Part shown: one piece after another, positions 60,840-64,000 of the stretch
Position numbering within the stretch: the first letter of the stretch is position 1
Layout of the letters: every line of letters starts with the position of its first letter
Source of the DNA: Lingula anatina
Lineage: Eukaryota; Brachiopoda; Lingulata; Lingulida; Lingulidae
DNA length: 64,000 bases
Assembly (NCBI RefSeq): GCF_001039355.2
Contig: NW_019775462.1
Coordinates: forward strand, 97,560-161,559
Reading direction: 5' to 3'
Notes under the pieces: generated by a model
What the model was told of the DNA's origin: nothing
What the model saw: the letters and a program-made list of their open reading frames with translations, nothing else
Databases searched by the model: none
Translations under genes and position numbers: made by a program

Positions 60840-63800
60840 CTCTTTGTTGACAGTTGTTCAGTTATTCTTAATAGTGTTAAATAGTAAATCTAGTGTTAAA
60901 ATATCTTTTATACAGTTATTACAATGTCATAGCCATAAACATATATAATTAGGCCATAGCCTACTGTCAAAATAGCACTTATACATTGAGTGGAAAACAG
61001 AAAAAAATGGTGATTGTACAAATATGTTGGAGACAAGAGGAAGCATGTTCATCTGATTGCATTCAGCCAATGTCCTCATGGAGTCAGATTGATCTACATA
61101 GAAAATTAGTTTCAATGGGAATGAACCCTATGATATCTTTCTTAAAGCATTAAAAATGAGCTTCATTTACACAATAGAAATGAATCAACACCACAGACCA
61201 AGAGCTCCAGTTACGGGAACACATCCATATCCGCTCTAAAACCTTAGTGTAAATACTCCCCTAGAATCTGTACCAACTCATGGCAAATATGCTCTGGTCA
61301 ACAAGTGGGCCATATAATTTGGACTGACCAGGGGCCTGGTCAGTGGAAATAAATTAGCAAGCCAGTCCTTTGATGTCCACATCACTTTTCTCTGACATTC
61401 CTTTTGATGTTAACATCTGTTAGTTTAATTTGTAAGATGAGGAAGAGTGGACAAGAAATAAGAAGAGGCAGCAAAGGGGGGGGGGATAGAGAGCTGCCTC
61501 CTTAATAATTTTACTTTTGTTGTGGATCAATTTGTTGAATTTTTCAAGGAAGACTTGTAGGAGAACAAGGAGTGATTGGAATGACATCATATATCAATAC
61601 TATCATGCACACACACACACACACACACACACTCATTCATGGATGTATTTGTTGGTAAATAGCTACAAACTCAATGTTAAATTTTTCAAACTTTTCAACA
61701 TGAACTTCAGAGTATTGCATGCAAACAAACAAATAAATGCTGATTCACACACACACACACGCACGCACACACACACACACACACACAAACACACATTCTG
61801 CCCTCACATACTGTTCCATGTTAATCATGTATTCCTTAGTCATTTGTCATTTTGAAAGGAAACAGAAAATGCCCAGGAACCAGACATGATGGCATACAAA
61901 TGTCTGTCCATAATAGCAAGGAATTGCTGTGCACTTGAAAGCCATCATCAAAGCATTGGTAGAGAAGTGAGTAGCATCTTCAAAGTATCCTCTAACAGCA
62001 TGAATATGGACGGCATTTCTCCGCACTTGAGATTCCTTATAGCTATTTAACAGTGCCCTGTTAAAGCATATTTTGATTCTTAACTGCCTTTCCTTTTTTT
62101 GTTTTTTGTTTTTGTTTATTAAACAGAAAGTTCATTGTATACAATTTCAGAGTATCTAAAAACTGATACGCACTTGACCTAAAAATTATGAAAGCTTGAG
62201 AGATTCTGGGCATTATCCATGGCATAATTCACTCTGATACTTTGAAACATACCATCGGGCCCATCTGGGGCAGTCAAGTTTACTCAGATGTCTTCTACAA
62301 ATCTACTGTTCTACTCCAACACAGGGATACCAGACATGCCTGACATTAAGATGACATTAAATATCTATAAACATGCATTTAACATGCACTTTAAGATGTA
62401 GCACAAGGAGGGGACACATGAAACAAATTCATTCGCAATAAAATTCATCAAAATTGGATTTATCATGCAATACATTAGTGTGCCAACTGTAAGTATGGAA
62501 CACAACACTTTTCCATGTCATTGAACTTTAGTGATCTCAAAAATTCCTCACCAGGAAAGACACATTTCCCAAAGACACATTTGAGCAAATATTGAAACTT
62601 CTGCTAACTTTCACTTTTGGTGGTTACTGTAACTGGTTACTGTATCAGAACCTGGTGATGTCCCTGCTCCTAACTGCAAATTGCTTTATCTACCATGATC
62701 ATTCTTCTGACTATCAGTCTGATACTATGACATGTTCACAGTAAAACTCACCTTGCTCTTACTCTATATATCTTTTCAGCATCTGGCTTAGAGTTCAAAT
62801 ACTGCAGGAATATTCTGTCCTCTCTGAAATACCACATGCCTTTGGACATTGTTCCAAACTATGCCCAAGTCCACAGAATCCAAACTTCTGAAAGCCCTTT
62901 CAAACCATCACCATAACTACAGCAATGATATCAGATTGTATGGACACAGAGCCAGATACAGAGGAGGCTTACACCACCAGATCAGGCACACTTGGGGCAG
63001 TGCTGTGGTTTATCTACAGTGAGTGTCAAAAACTCCACTGCAGTCTGAAACTCTGACCTGTTTCATGTCCAGTTAACTGATCACACATTGCAAAGTGCCA
63101 ATTAAAAGATTAAATGAGCCAAGTCCTTCCTGCTGAGTTAATCCCCAAAGGTAATGAAATAATCTTTTAGTCACCAGTGGTCAGTTGATCATTGATCACC
63201 AGCCTGATGGCTGGAGTATCAAGTGACCCAGTGGTTTCATTTTTGGCATGTCCTTGAAATAATTTCTAGACAAGAGTAAACAGTATAGGATAATCTGGAC
63301 AAGCACAGGACAATTTAAACAAATCAAATAAATACAATACCAATGTTGTTTCTTTTTTCTTGGCCACAAATCACGCAGTATAAACTTTAGGATAATCCAT
63401 CAAGTGGACAAAGGTCACCCGCTGGTCAGAAAATCTCTGGCCGGCAATAGTGTAATACCACAAGGGGCTTAAACACCTGACAAGGTATTGGTGGGGGGTT
63501 GTCCCCAGAGCCCAAAAGTCAACAAAATATTTGCTGACTCCCCATACACCCCTTTGTCACCCACTTCCCTTAGTGGTCTAATGTGCGACAGTATGGCAGA
63601 GTAAAGGAGTGAAAGGGGACTTGGTGTATGTCTCCCCTCCCCCCATTTGTCTGAAGTCACCAGAAAATTACAGGCTTAATTCATTAACAGCTCTGTTTAA
63701 CATGTTAACGAGTTTACTTTGAAGTGTTGCGTTTAAACAAAGCATGGTATGGAAATTACTTAAGATTTTCAAACTGCATCACTCAGCTTTTCAAATTATA

Positions 63801-64000
63801 ATTATACATCATTATAAATGATTATCATAATAAGATTAATGTGATTCGCAAAACAAAAATAAAATATTCAACATTTGTAAAATGGTGAATATATCTTTTG
63901 CATCCTTAAAACCAATCACACACACATTCAAAAGGATAATAAATATGGGAATAATTTAATTTTCATTATAACATGCTTAAGAAATCATTTTAAATCACCT
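60840..64000. other. Distal flank, no gene recognised
   Basis: A/T-rich sequence with CA microsatellites and scattered TGGTCA-type motifs. The longest open frames follow the CA repeats and are not gene-like. Confidence 0.5.
61607..61791. repeat. Two (CA)n microsatellites
   Basis: CA runs at about 61607-61632 and 61747-61791, separated by unique sequence. Confidence 0.95.

Noticed and set aside
61517-61855. 112-codon frame with His-Thr repeats
   Set aside because: Translation of two CA microsatellites.

Overview
This is nuclear DNA from an intron-rich animal, most likely a marine invertebrate deuterostome such as an echinoderm, hemichordate or cephalochordate. The grounds are many short exons with GT/AG borders, abundant microsatellites, small non-autonomous hairpin transposons, no operons, and a single DLC-type RhoGAP gene where vertebrates have three (DLC1, STARD13, STARD8). 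The exact taxon cannot be fixed from the sequence. I found no tRNA, rRNA, CRISPR, reverse transcriptase or transposase.

Layout. 1-1.7 kb: microsatellites, hairpin elements and what look like the last exons of an unidentified plus-strand gene. 2.9-6.4 kb: two tandem, intronless, minus-strand paralogues of about 205 aa, each with an N-terminal hydrophobic segment and an NTF2/SnoaL-like body. They sit inside a duplicated segment that includes their flanks. 7.5-12.3 kb: a plus-strand, ten-exon gene that I assembled into a 347-aa protein kinase with unusual HFD and DLG motifs. 15.1-56.8 kb: a minus-strand, fifteen-exon gene whose splice phases all join into a complete 1171-aa SAM-RhoGAP-START protein of the DLC/STARD13 family. 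It is tail-to-tail with the kinase gene. 56.8-64 kb: its 5' flank, with two large hairpin elements.

The main surprises are these. (1) Intron 1 of the DLC gene holds a roughly 3.55-kb near-identical direct repeat joined at a single N (51444), most simply two haplotypes assembled in tandem. (2) A family of exactly 226-bp MITEs has three intact copies, all in DLC introns and all flanked by TTA/TAA duplications, plus one older relative. (3) There are several long foldback elements, one of which has a 79-bp internal-deletion derivative inside the kinase gene with its TTA target duplication intact. (4) The NTF2-like paralogues show a patchy identity pattern that suggests gene conversion.

The neighbouring genes have no evident functional link. 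The DLC product should act at focal adhesions as a Rho GTPase-activating protein with a lipid-binding START domain. The kinase and the NTF2-like proteins are of unknown role.
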